Positions 25,301 through 33,479 of a stretch of DNA of 64,000 nt are shown piece by piece. The first letter of the stretch is position 1; each line of letters opens with the position of its first letter. Source of the stretch: Gymnothorax reevesii (taxonomy: Eukaryota > Chordata > Actinopteri > Anguilliformes > Muraenidae); assembly GCA_029721435.1 (NCBI GenBank), contig CM056581.1:67469712-67533711 (forward strand), in the 5' to 3' direction. The notes below the pieces were generated by a model that made no database searches, had not been told where the DNA came from, and worked only from the letters and a program-made list of their open reading frames with translations. Position numbers and translations under genes: made by a program.

Positions 25301-28300
25301 CGTCTTGTAATTGTTACAGTACTCCGCAGTGCATGCAATATTATTGTGATGTTGTAGTCGAGCTAACGTTAGCTTTTTTCAGATGCTAGGGCTAACGTTA
25401 CTGGCGTTGTTTAATTAGAAAACCATCGCTGAGTGACAAAGCATAGACCTAATTGTAATCAAATTATTTTTTGGTACTGAATGTAGCCCATTATTTTGTC
25501 GTTTTTAGATCGCATGGGGAGAGAAGCTGTGTCTTCAACTGCCACTTGATTATTCTTGAATTGGAAAATGTGCGAACGAAGGAAAACGATCTAGGTGCCA
25601 GGACTAATTATTTTCAATAAAAGGAGGGATATTAGCCCCGGAATTTTGAGGTCTAACGACGTGCCTGTTTGTTGGCCAGCAGTGTTGACTGTTCGCAACA
25701 GTAACGTCTAGCCTTCGCAACTTGGCCGCTTTCTTAATGTGAACGTGCAAAATCTCTCCACAGTTGCATGCATAACAGCTCGCGTGCACGGGAGCCTTCT
25801 GGGGGAGGGTCTTAGGAGTGCAGTGAGAGGGAGGGGGAGGGATCTGAAAGTTGCTTTTTTCAAATTTTTATGCGAAGCCCTCCCTCTCCTCGAAGTAACC
25901 AACTGCAGCTTTAACCCTTTTCAGGAGGTGAGGGTGCAGGCTAATAACTATTGTACAGGGCACTAAAGCTTATTCTCAGTTTTAGAGCCAATTTTCAAAT
26001 TCCTAATATCAATAAGCATGCACTCGTATATATTTTACATATTTTTGACCAACAGAAGAATAGTCAAACAATTTCATTAGACAAGAAATATATTAAATGC
26101 ATGAATATTATCACCAATATCACTTAAATTTGACACTGTGTGAAAACTGAAATGACAATTTTTGTGCTAAACCATCTGGCTTTATATTTAGTTATAAGCC
26201 TGCTCTAAAAGCTAGGAATAATGTTATTCAGATATACTGATCCTTTTGCTAATGGGCTGTCATTGCATGAGCACAGATGGCTGACAAAGTTGAAAAATTC
26301 AGAAAACTAGGTAACAGCAAGGAGTAGTACAACTGTTCCCCAATACATTATCGTCACTGGTAAAGCAGAACTGCTTGTCAGGATCAAAAGCGAACTGCAG
26401 CAAAAAAGCAATAAACCAATAAACCAATTTCGTAATTAACAGCCTTGATCAAATCCATTTTCAGTATCACTCCAACCATTGCAATCCAACAGAGAAAGAT
26501 TGGGTGATATTGTAGATAAAACATTAAAACTCTTTCAAGTCAAGTGATTCATGAAGACACTGGAGGAATTAACAGGCTAGAAGGAAGTTAAATTAATTAT
26601 GCATTGATTAAGTCAACAAATTAATAAACAACTTTGTCACTGATTTTGGCAGGAGAGTACCAGTTCTAATAAGCCTACCCCACTATGCCAGATAAGCAGT
26701 GCTACGCCACAATGACTCAGCAAGCAATGGCAGACATTTGTTGCATTAAAAAAAAAAAGACCTGTTGGACCAGGAAGCTCACAACAATGCCACTGTAAAA
26801 AATGCCCAGGCACTCAACCACAAAATACGCAGCCTCGCAAAGGAATCACCTTTTTACCACTAGAGCCAACAGGCAGTAAGTCTGTAGAGTGGCTGCACAT
26901 TAACAAAGAAGCCAGTCTGAATTACACACGCAATGGAGCCTAAGTGAATTGAGCGGACTGTGCAGTCACCATGTCACAGCTGACTAATGCAAATACTCTA
27001 GTTTGGGGACGTGTTCTGCGTCACAGCTGTAGGATCACTGCCATGGTTGCGCACACCCAGATTGTGCAAACCATTCAGAAATGGTACCAGAGCTCAGAAC
27101 AGCGTTACTTCTCTGTGATGCACACTCAAGGTCCTCTGCGTGACAAATAACATCATAATGATCAGTTCAACCAAGCGAAACCGTATTTCTTTACTCATGC
27201 CAGCAATTCGTCTACTCCTGAAATTTCACCAACACTTCATTACCCAGTCATCAGAAGATGACATATCCTCCCCCCTCCCCAGCAATCTAATCTCAGAAAT
27301 CCTAAAATACCACAAGACGCCAGTCTAGGACCTGATTCATATGCTCAGCAAGTTTCATTAAAAATACTGAACGGTACTCGAGTTCTGCTCCGGAAATGAA
27401 ATGATTACAGACGGATGGATGCCTGGACCGACAGACGAACATACTTTTGACTATATCGCTGGGGGCATAATAAGGGATAATTCTCAGATTATGGAGATCA
27501 TTTATGTAATTAAGGTTAAGATCCACATTTTTCTTACTGGCCAATATGGGTGGCCGGCACAAGCGGTTTAGGCCTTGAACTAGAAGCGCCAAAATTGTGA
27601 AGGGCCATTTCACAGTAATGGCCGCATTTGTATTTTGGAAAATAATAATAATAATAACAATAATAATAAAAATAATAATAAAAGTCATTCTGCAGAGTAA
27701 CAGCAATGAAAATGTTTTCTTGAATACCTTACCCGTCTGAAAATGTACATTTTTTCAGCTCTCACGTCACGTTAAATAAGAAATTTTGCTGAATTAGCAC
27801 TGCGCGCAGAACATTCTTTTCTTGTAGCTCTGTCCGTCAATTTTCGCTTGACAAGTTTAAGTTTATTAGCAGGTAATAATGACAATAATCACATAAGGGG
27901 GCTGCCAAGCTGTCACGGAATTACAGTCCTACTACATTTTGGGTTGTAACTCTACAACTAAATAAGATAAAATCAAGTATGATGTGTCATATTCAAGGTA
28001 TTAACGTGTTCTTTAATATTATTTAGTGAAAATATATTTGAGAAATTTTCATAGAAGAAACAAGCAAAAAGTACTTCGTCACAGAATTACACAAAATTGA
28101 CGTGGTGTTTTTAATGTTGTGTTTAACTATTCAGAAAATGATGAAGATATGAAACTTCAATATGTTCATATTTAAGGTGTTTTTTGTTAATACTGTAAGT
28201 TATAGAAACAAATATTGACTTTAACCCTGCTTTATGGGCAAGAAATTTGAAAAAGTCAATGTCACGGAATTACAAGAGGCAAATTGTCACGGAATGACAG

Positions 28301-29510
28301 CAATAGTATTAATTAGTTTCAATGTACTTATTTCAATATATTATACATATATACATAATTATTTCCATTTTTACAGTTAAGCAATATATTACAATGAGTT
28401 TTCCACATAATGACCAATCATAACACATACTTCAATTTTTTTTTTTTTTTTATTCTCCATGTCAAAATTGGCTTGGCGGCCCCCAGAATTGAAATGTGAT
28501 TCTTCAGTGGCACGTCCTAAAAACCTGGCCAAGAAATGGATTTTTGCAAAATTTCACTAAGAGACATTGAAAAGTTAACATTTCTTCCAGCTAAATAAAC
28601 ATAAACATGGAGATGGCCAACACTTCAGCTACCTGAATAATGCAAGTTCGCCAGTAAATACACCAGCTCGCCACCCCCAGCTCTCTAACCTGGAGGCAGA
28701 TACCCGCGATGTCGAAGCCGCTTTCACACCGGACGCGAAACGAATTTTTCGCACGACAGATGCGTCTTTGCATTGACTTTGAATGTAATCCGTCGCGCGA
28801 AAATTTCGTTTCGCGTCCGGTGTGAAAGAAACTTAACGCAACTGGCTTGATTGAGGACCCTGGTCTCTGGTTTCTCGGTGTCTGGTCGGGTAGTCAGATA
28901 CGGCATAGATACAACATATTTTCAATCGAAATAACCCGAATGAGTAGCGCCATCTATCCATAAGAAGCATTTATAAATTTTTTTTTTTTTTTTTTTGAAG
29001 ATCGCTTATCATACTCTGGTAATAACCAGACGCCCCAGTAAACGTAGACCGCAAACGCACGTTTCATTCATAATAACCAGCTATATCCAAGTGAGCGGCT
29101 ACCATAACTTAACTGGCTGGCAAAGTCTGACCACACTGGCCGGCTGACGCTGTAAAGCCATCATACAGGAACTTCATCCCGAGTACATTACCTAACCGAG
29201 GGCCTTGCGGAACGTTAGCCAGTGGTCCATAGTCCGAAGCCTCATCTCCGCCTCCAGTGCCATTACCCCCGTCCTCCCCAGGCAACGGCGCCTGGCGATC
29301 AGGCTCAAGTCCCTGCAGGAGTTTGAGCAGAGCCTCCTGCGGGACTTTACAGCCTCATCCTTTCAAATCGGAGAAGGCCGTGAGCCGAAAGCCTCGGTCT
29401 AGGCCGTGATCCTCCGGCTGAAATGCTTGGTAGCCGACGGGATACGGCGCTCCGAGCCCTGCCGAGGAGCTAGAATCGACCGGGGGTGTCGTTGATTCCG
29501 TGACGGACAT
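8648..29510 (-). CDS. sephs2: Selenophosphate synthetase 2, selenoprotein (exons 1-7; last exon not in window)
   Basis: Makes selenophosphate from selenide and ATP, the selenium donor for Sec-tRNA synthesis. Exons on the minus strand: 29192-29510, 23627-23730, 15370-15477, 15048-15202, 9579-9669, 9275-9374 and 8648-8860. All junctions use AG/GT and keep phase (319, 104, 108, 155, 91, 100 and 213 nt), giving 363 codons plus one base. Family blocks include [69 protein letters not shown] and [14 protein letters not shown]. Codon 52 is TGA, within G-Sec-GCK, matching the active-site Cys17/Lys20 pair of E. coli SelD as Sec52/Lys55. The start is the first in-frame ATG. The C-terminal exon (expected to start GGLLICLP) was not seen; about 80 residues are missing. 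Being multi-exon, this is the ancestral gene form and not the intronless mammalian retrocopy. Confidence 0.93.
9275..9374 (-). CDS. sephs2: SEPHS2 exon 6
   Basis: Encodes [20 protein letters not shown] through MATLNRT and ends with one base of the next codon. Acceptor tttatttag|CC and donor ACGG|GTACGG. Confidence 0.93.
9579..9669 (-). CDS. sephs2: SEPHS2 exon 5
   Basis: Starts with the G that completes Met, then [19 protein letters not shown] to HQWMDI. Acceptor tttcctag|G and donor ATT|GTGAGT. Confidence 0.93.
10424..11320 (+). repeat. Higher-order tandem repeat (three monomers, twice)
   Basis: Diverged monomers of about 145-170 bp start near 10424, 10577, 10749, 10892, 11057 and 11216, each beginning with GTGGCA/GTGGTA/GTGCTA. 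Monomers 1/4, 2/5 and 3/6 resemble each other most, so the order is A-B-C-A-B-C. The C monomers carry a GGACGGACGGA block; the last ends with a hairpin containing CCGGGGGGATAAAA. Confidence 0.75.
11640..11914 (+). CDS. Myb/SANT-like DNA-binding protein of Harbinger element (likely partial)
   Basis: The frame reads [20 protein letters not shown], then [25 protein letters not shown] and KIAAYKW. This spacing of Trp and basic residues matches the Myb/SANT-like domain of Harbinger accessory proteins, which help the transposase enter the nucleus and bind the termini. Upstream sequence (LLLAQ) continues the domain, and the true start is unclear. It faces the transposase relic on the opposite strand. 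Confidence 0.6.
12001..12522 (-). pseudogene. HARBI1-like Harbinger transposase relic
   Basis: 173 residues. The N-terminal part reads [16 protein letters not shown] and [16 protein letters not shown], a helix-turn-helix-like region. The catalytic part has [14 protein letters not shown] (first Asp), then VNR, then a jump to [22 protein letters not shown] and HKDSGFG (third acidic site). Compared with HARBI1-like proteins, the segment around the second Asp (WPGS-x-HD) has collapsed and the Asp is missing. The C-terminal part after GALPPP is absent. This copy cannot be catalytically active. Confidence 0.75.
13653..14650. mobile_element. hAT-type non-autonomous element, 8-bp target duplication
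   Basis: It starts TAGGGGTGTCAACG and ends with the inverse TTGACACCCCAA. A perfect direct octamer GTTGGCAC flanks it at 13645-13652 and 14651-14658. Subterminal inverted blocks contain GTACACGTG/CACGTGTA. It is 998 bp, and the 126-codon minus-strand frame inside is not recognisable as a transposase. It lies in the SEPHS2 intron 4. Confidence 0.9.
15048..15202 (-). CDS. sephs2: SEPHS2 exon 4
   Basis: Encodes [20 protein letters not shown] through CQPNDFI. The donor splits the following Met codon (AT|GTGAGC). It lies 167 bp from exon 3, one of the three short introns of the gene. Confidence 0.93.
15370..15477 (-). CDS. sephs2: SEPHS2 exon 3
   Basis: Thirty-six codons, phase 0 at both ends, from [16 protein letters not shown] to VSQKMNDK. 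The acceptor is ccgctcag|GGC and the donor AAG|GTGAGC. Confidence 0.93.
16337..16370 (+). repeat. (CA)n microsatellite
   Basis: Seventeen uninterrupted CA units, preceded by a poly-A tract near 16303. Confidence 0.95.
17164..17224 (+). repeat. GGAC...CCCCC/GGGG-ATAAAA terminal motif copy
   Basis: Contains ACGGACAGG, then ATGCCCCCG, then ACGAGGGGATAAAA. It resembles the tails of the repeats at 11262, 17576, 21857, 23018 and 27405. Confidence 0.45.
17400..18427 (+). repeat. Tandem repeat array, left part
   Basis: Diverged units of about 145 bp share GATGGCTGCTG-GGCGGCCATATT, GCACGACGCTGGTTTTC, GGAACC-TCCTCTAG and GAAATGGCATCAATC. One unit with a full tail (17425-17646) is followed by a gap and then about four head-to-tail units from 17890. 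The array is cut at 18427 by the 3.3-kb insertion and resumes at 21767. Confidence 0.75.
19442..20949 (-). mobile_element. Tc1-like transposon, full length, nested
   Basis: Near-perfect inverted repeats (ACTCAGCAACAAAAGTTTCT and inverse) extend about 29 bp to GGTGTCACAG. TA dinucleotides lie at both borders. It is 1,508 bp, oriented with its transposase on the minus strand. Confidence 0.92.
19641..20652 (-). pseudogene. Tc1 transposase with one frameshift
   Basis: The N-terminal frame (from 20652) begins [19 protein letters not shown], with two helix-turn-helix motifs of the paired-like domain ([18 protein letters not shown]) and a GRPR hook. It continues to [10 protein letters not shown] with the first Asp. 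The frame breaks near 20123-20130. The second frame resumes with [24 protein letters not shown] (second Asp) and [15 protein letters not shown] (Glu, 34 residues later), ending in SHTRY at 19641. All three catalytic residues are retained and a single small indel is the only obvious lesion, so the copy is young. Confidence 0.9.
21767..21927 (+). repeat. Tandem repeat array, right part with tail
   Basis: Continuation of the array at 17400-18427 after the inserted element. It contains GAAATGGCATCAATCGGATG and ends with the tail ACGGACAGACATGG...ATGCCCCCTTTCC...GGGCGGGGGCATAAA. Confidence 0.75.
21930..22790. other. No recognised feature (SEPHS2 intron 2)
   Basis: AT-rich intronic sequence without recognisable ORFs or terminal repeats. 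Confidence 0.4.
22793..23560. mobile_element. Short inverted-repeat element with nested hairpin repeats
   Basis: The left end TGGGCCTTATTTATTAAA mirrors the right end TTTATAAATGAGGCCCA. A derivative of the same inner sequence (CGCACAAAAAAATAAAAATGAC ... GTGCCTACGCACCGT) recurs in both Harbinger copies near 30685-30920 and 35475-35730. Nested inside are a 22855-23083 repeat ending in a CCCCCCG...GGGGGGATAA hairpin and another hairpin (ATACCCCCCG...GGGGGGTATA) near 23184. Confidence 0.6.
23018..23083 (+). repeat. GGACGGAC hairpin tail copy
   Basis: ACAGACGGACGGACACAC followed by a CCCCCCGCATTATATGCCGGGGGG hairpin-like segment and ATAATAATA. Confidence 0.55.
23627..23730 (-). CDS. sephs2: SEPHS2 exon 2
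   Basis: The acceptor (cccacag|GT) completes the Gly codon begun in exon 1. Encodes [14 protein letters not shown] and [18 protein letters not shown], the start of the ATP-binding half. The donor is ATG|GTGAGC. Confidence 0.93.
24441..25912. mobile_element. Candidate element with AGCTGCAGTTGGT terminal repeats
   Basis: AGCTGCAGTTGGT near 24446 is mirrored by ACCAACTGCAGCT near 25898. Flanking octamers (ACCCTTGC, ACCCTTTT) agree at six of eight positions, so a worn hAT-type duplication is possible. It contains a 24548-24672 hairpin with CTCGCCGG/CCGGCGAG arms and a purine-rich stretch. No transposase was seen. Confidence 0.4.
24548..24672. repeat. Small hairpin element with CTCGCCGG arms
   Basis: AAAGCTCGCCGG on the left is complementary to CCGGCGAGCT on the right. 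Between them is a GCGGACGGACGCGGACG block related to the GGACGGAC tails elsewhere in the window. Confidence 0.5.
25920..27130. other. No recognised feature (SEPHS2 intron 1)
   Basis: AT-rich intronic sequence; a poly-A tract lies near 26748. Confidence 0.4.
27405..27472 (+). repeat. GGAC-type hairpin tail copy, degenerate
   Basis: A preceding GAGTTCTGCTCCGGAAATGA matches the C monomer of the 10424-11320 array. Then ACAGACGGATGGATG follows and it ends GCTGGGGGCATAATAA. Confidence 0.5.
27642..27682 (+). repeat. (AAT)n-like microsatellite
   Basis: AATAATAAT repeats with occasional AAC/AAA interruptions. Confidence 0.85.
28721..28828. mobile_element. 108-bp palindromic MITE
   Basis: CTTTCACACCGGACGCGAAA on the left is mirrored by TTTCGCGTCCGGTGTGAAAG on the right. 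The inner part (TTTTTCGC / GCGCGAAAAT) also pairs. It is GC-rich and has no coding content. Confidence 0.75.
29192..29510 (-). CDS. sephs2: SEPHS2 exon 1 with Sec codon
   Basis: Encodes residues 1-106 plus one base. The N-terminal tail is poorly conserved and Ser/Pro-rich. Next comes [11 protein letters not shown], then TGA (Sec), then [14 protein letters not shown], then a Gly/Asp-rich linker before PRLG. The donor is TTAG|GTAATG. In this family a stop here would leave a 51-residue fragment, yet the same frame continues with strong family identity directly after the TGA. Confidence 0.92.
29355..29357 (-). other. sephs2: In-frame TGA read as selenocysteine (codon 52)
   Basis: TGA is flanked by DLKG and GCKVPQE, the exact site of Sec in SEPHS2 proteins. 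Readthrough requires a SECIS element in the 3'UTR, which is not in this window. Confidence 0.92.
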
Positions 29511-29527
29511 GTCAGTTAGCTTGCTAG

Positions 29528-29554
29528 CTATGCTTTTGCGAGTGTGACTGTCAT
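29528..29554 (-). other. Short upstream ORF in SEPHS2 leader
   Basis: An ATG at 29554, out of frame with the main start, opens an 8-codon frame (MTVTLAKA) that stops 17 bases before the SEPHS2 ATG. It would lie in the 5'UTR only if transcription starts further upstream, which I cannot establish. Confidence 0.35.
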
Positions 29555-29653
29555 TCAAAGTATAACGTTCGCGTCAGTCGCTGCTCGGTCCACCTGTTTG
29601 CTAGCTATCTAGCCAAATACGTTACATACATGTCTTTGCTGCAGCAGGCTACC

Positions 29654-29775
29654 TGTTCATTGAGGTTCAATATCCGGTCAAAGAGGCGGAACGCTGCAAG
29701 TGTTTCTACCACTTCATGCCATTTGAGGAAAAGGCAGGATTCGAGTTCACGATTAAAGTCCAGTAATTCGGTATA
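29654..29775 (-). other. Unidentified stop-free stretch upstream of SEPHS2
   Basis: The minus frame reads ELLDFNRELESCLFLKWHEV and then LAAFRLFDRILNLNEQ, followed by a plausible donor (CAG|GTAGCC). It looks coding-like, but I do not recognise the family and see no convincing acceptor. It could be an exon of a neighbouring minus-strand gene or a transposon relic. Confidence 0.25.
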
Positions 29776-30089
29776 GGTCGGTTTTTAAAAGAAAACAAAC
29801 AAAGTTTTTTTTTTATTTCGTGTTTTGCTAAAAATAATGAACAAAAATGAACTGTTTATCGCTTAAATGTTTTCATCGTTGGCATGAAATTGTTGTAACT
29901 CACACCTTTATGTTTCAAAAATGGTCTCTCCCAATACGCCCAACAAGAGTACCCTCGCAAAAATTTGCATATCCCTTGACGGGCAGGGGCCTGTTGTTCG
30001 AATGTGGAATCAACCAATCCAGGATAAGTGCAAAAGTGAGGCTGGACAAAGTCCAATAACAACAGGTATATGAGGAAAATGAGATTAGG

Positions 30090-30460
30090 ATGGGAAGAAA
30101 TTCCTTGGTCTTTATATTAACGGTGCAGAAATGTGCTTGCGAGATTGAGAGTAAAACTGAGAGAATAAAGATGGTGGTGGACGCATCAAGAGAGATTTTG
30201 GGCGTCGAAGATGTTAAGAGGGAAGACAAACAGAAAATTTTGGAGAGAGGATTTGGTGGTGGTCAGATTGCAGAGAAATAAGGGCATATAGAAAAGTGTA
30301 GTAGAGGTACTTAAAGGAGATACGGTTGAATAATTGGAATTAGTGAGTAGGGGTTTTTTTTTTGGTTTCTTTAAATATTTAAGCAATAATATAAATCCAG
30401 TAGGTGGCGTTAATACACCAATTGGTCTGTCAACTAACATAAAACCAAAAAGAAGAAAAA
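30090..30460 (+). repeat. Dispersed retrotransposon-like 3' segment, copy A
   Basis: Encodes EIESKTERIKMVVDASREIL and an ILERGFGGGQ block. It is followed by T-rich sequence and GTAGGTGGCGTTAATACACC ... AACATAAAACCAAAAAGAAG. The last block matches a conserved end (GTAGGTGGCGGTAATGCACC, CCGCCATAAAAC, AAGAAGAAG) that I recognise from fish retroelements. A second copy is at 63370-63725. Confidence 0.5.
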
Positions 30461-32080
30461 GTCCCATAAGTCCATCCCAAGGACTGAATAATACAGGGGC
30501 CGTTTCTCAAAGCCTAGGCTGCATCCTTCGAAGGCTGCATTTTAGGGGTCGTCGCTCAGTTCCATCCGCCAAATCGATGTAATGTCATTTAACCTCCGTT
30601 AAGCAGCTTTATTTTAAGCGCCACTGATTTCCCTAACCTTGGGTCTTCTTGATAAAAAATTGAGTGGATTTCATACCTTAATAATACGTACGCACAAAAA
30701 AATAAAAATGACATTTTGTGGAAAATATCCTAATCTATAAATCTATGGGTAAAATAAACTGCATGGAATTTTCATCTATTAATCAGGATGGACTTGGAAA
30801 TTATTGACATTATGCATAATCTTAATTTCCCTTTTTAATGTCAAGTTTGTGTTTATAAATCAGAAAAGAACGTGACGTACGTTTCTTTTTTGTGCCTACG
30901 CACCGTATGTAACTGAGGCCCCTTAACACGAACCCCTAACTCTAAACATAGCCTTAAACCCAACCCTACATTTATACTTCGTGTGTAACTTAATGAGTCG
31001 GTTGTAGTCTTTGAAGGCTGCATACGAGGGCTGCGAAATCAGTGAAGACTCTGCCTCTGCCAAGGCGCCTCCGAATGCGGCAGAAAAATATAGGCCTAGT
31101 CTTCGCCGGGTGAGTTTCGACAAGCTGCACTGCGAAACGTAGGCAGCAGCCTTGACAGGCATCACTTCTCGGCTGCTACACCGTCACCGTGGGTTCCGAG
31201 GTGAAAGCATTGCTTAATGCGCCCGAGGAACTTTAAGAGATATGAAAAAAAATCGTTAGAAGTCATATTTTAGTCGAAACTGCAATTAGAACATTTTGTA
31301 GGATCTACTCGGCATTGCCTCATCATTCAGGCTACAGTAAGATAGGCCTACATGAAAGATAATCTCTGAATCTCTGTTTTGCTATGGCAAAACCTAACGA
31401 GTCATCGGTATTTAAATGTTTGTGAAGCAAAAACTAGCGTGTTGATCCTCCATTAAATTATCGATTTTTATTTTAATGACAAAACCGACCAAGTTGAATT
31501 AGCCAATTATGAAACAGCACACCTATTACCTAATCTGTCTGGTCAGTCCCCTAGCAGACCATTTGATGTGCAAGACATAGGCGCTACATGGTCAGAATTC
31601 ACGTTATTCACATGCAGATAACAACTGAAAAATAGCCTCAAGAGGGAAGCATGTAGTATGCACTGAAAAAACTGTCACACGCCGTGGCATCGACGTAATT
31701 GCAAAGTTTTTTCTAACAATTTTTATAATTGATAATGAACACTTTTGGATCATTTAGGCATGGATACTGACAAAATAAATAAATATAAATGAATAAAATT
31801 TCCCCTTTATTTCTAATTATGTAGCAAATGAACAAATACATGCCAAGTCAGTTTCATTGACGGACAAAAGCGTAAGTCCAGAGGAATGGACGCTGTCTTT
31901 TAAGTGAGAATCTGCCCCTTGTGGCGAACTAGGTTTTCCTGCAGCCTAACGCTCTTGAAATGCAGCCTTCGTCGGCTGGACGTCAAAGGACGGTTCAGGT
32001 GTATCCTTTGCGGCCGTATGTATCCCATATCCCTGTGCGGGCGCAGGACCCAGGTGCCTAATTAATAGAGTAAAAAAAAA

Positions 32081-32377
32081 ATGGCAGAGACCGCAGACGC
32101 GACCGTTTCGGTGGAGTTTGTAATGAAACATACGCCACCGAAACGGGGGAGAGAGAATCATAATTGTCCAACATTAACAAAAATGGTGTCATATCAAAGG
32201 ATATGTCAATACGAATCCAATGGTACCAAGATCTTTCTGCGTAAAATATTAAGGAAGTTATGGACTGCTCAACTTCCTCAAGTTTGGCACACTGAGCGCC
32301 GCGAAGCCCTGAATGACCAGTATTTCCACATAGCAAAAATAACGTTAGTTACCACAGATGTAACACATCGATCATAA
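32081..32377 (+). CDS. Unassigned ORF of Harbinger-type element, outer copy
   Basis: 98 codons starting MAETADATVSVEFVMKHTPP, with a basic/aromatic segment (FLRKILRKLWTAQLPQVW). The inner copy carries the same ORF at 36809-37101 (with a small deletion near the middle). Conservation between the copies only shows shared descent. It could be the element's second protein, but I cannot assign a Myb-like domain. Confidence 0.35.
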   Translation: MAETADATVSVEFVMKHTPPKRGRENHNCPTLTKMVSYQRICQYESNGTKIFLRKILRKLWTAQLPQVWHTERREALNDQYFHIAKITLVTTDVTHRS

Positions 32378-33479
32378 GACTTTCTGTCTTAATTAAACAT
32401 AAGTATCGGTCGGGAACCAAAGCCATAACGGGGAAATTCATTCCCCTCAAAGCCGCACACGACCATCAATTTACCGGTGTGAGAAACTTGGCAGTCCAGT
32501 CCTCAGTCGTATGCATCATCTATGAGTCAAAAATTTGCGCTACTGAGTATGTTAATTGTGTTCACGTCCAGCATTCATACCTTCATTTATTTGTTACACA
32601 CGTACTGTACTAGTTCACTTGTGACATTTCCAAGGAGAGTTTCTGTCAAGTGCAGAGAATGAGGAACACAAAGTTGATGTTCACTTTTTAATTCATCAGG
32701 GCACAAACCAAACAGTCGGCCAAGAAAAGAATGTATAGTAACAGGGCAACTGCAACAGTAACAGTAAATTAGAAAAAAAATGTTTTGTGAGGTCCATCAA
32801 TTCTGTGTTTTATCACCTCTTGCGGCTATCAGTGCTCCTTCTTTGCTGCATAAAGATGCTACCTAGTGTACGAGGTTAGAGTATTTCTGCAGGGATACCT
32901 ACTCCTGGAGTGCTGTGGTCCTGCACTTTTTCAGCTGTAACACACTCGATTCAAACCACTGAATGGTCAAGGGCCTTGACAAGCTGTAATCATTGGAATC
33001 ATGCGTGTTACAGCAAAGACATGTAAAACTGCAGGGTTATTGCTCCGCAGGAGCAGGGCTCCATACCCTTGCCTAAGGCATTAAGGCAGAAAATTGCACC
33101 AGCTGCAAGTTGCAACAGATGATGCCGATTTCTTAGTGTTCTTGCAGCGTAGATCATTCAGGTCAACAAGCTTGTATGAATCAGAATTTCCTTGTAATTG
33201 GTTTTCTGTGTCTATTCTCCACTTCCCATTATTTTGTTAGAACAATCTTGCAGAAGATGGGCCTGGAGGAGAAAGTGTCCCCTCTCCAAGCAAAAAAGAA
33301 ATGGGACAACTTATTACAAAGTATTACAATATTTATACTAATATTATAATTATAATAATATATTTTATTATTAAATAAACATTGTGTTTGTTAAAGTATG
33401 TTTATTACTGAAATAGTACAGAAATGTTTTCATTGCATATGTACCACACACTGACACATTCATAACTGGAATGTATGCA

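Noticed and set aside
25739..25966. 75-codon plus-strand ORF near 25.8 kb
   Set aside because: Runs across the right end of a candidate inverted-repeat element and contains no recognisable domain.
29355..29510. A 51-residue ORF ending in TGA
   Set aside because: Not a complete small gene: the same frame continues after the TGA with SEPHS2 identity, and the TGA is at the known Sec position.
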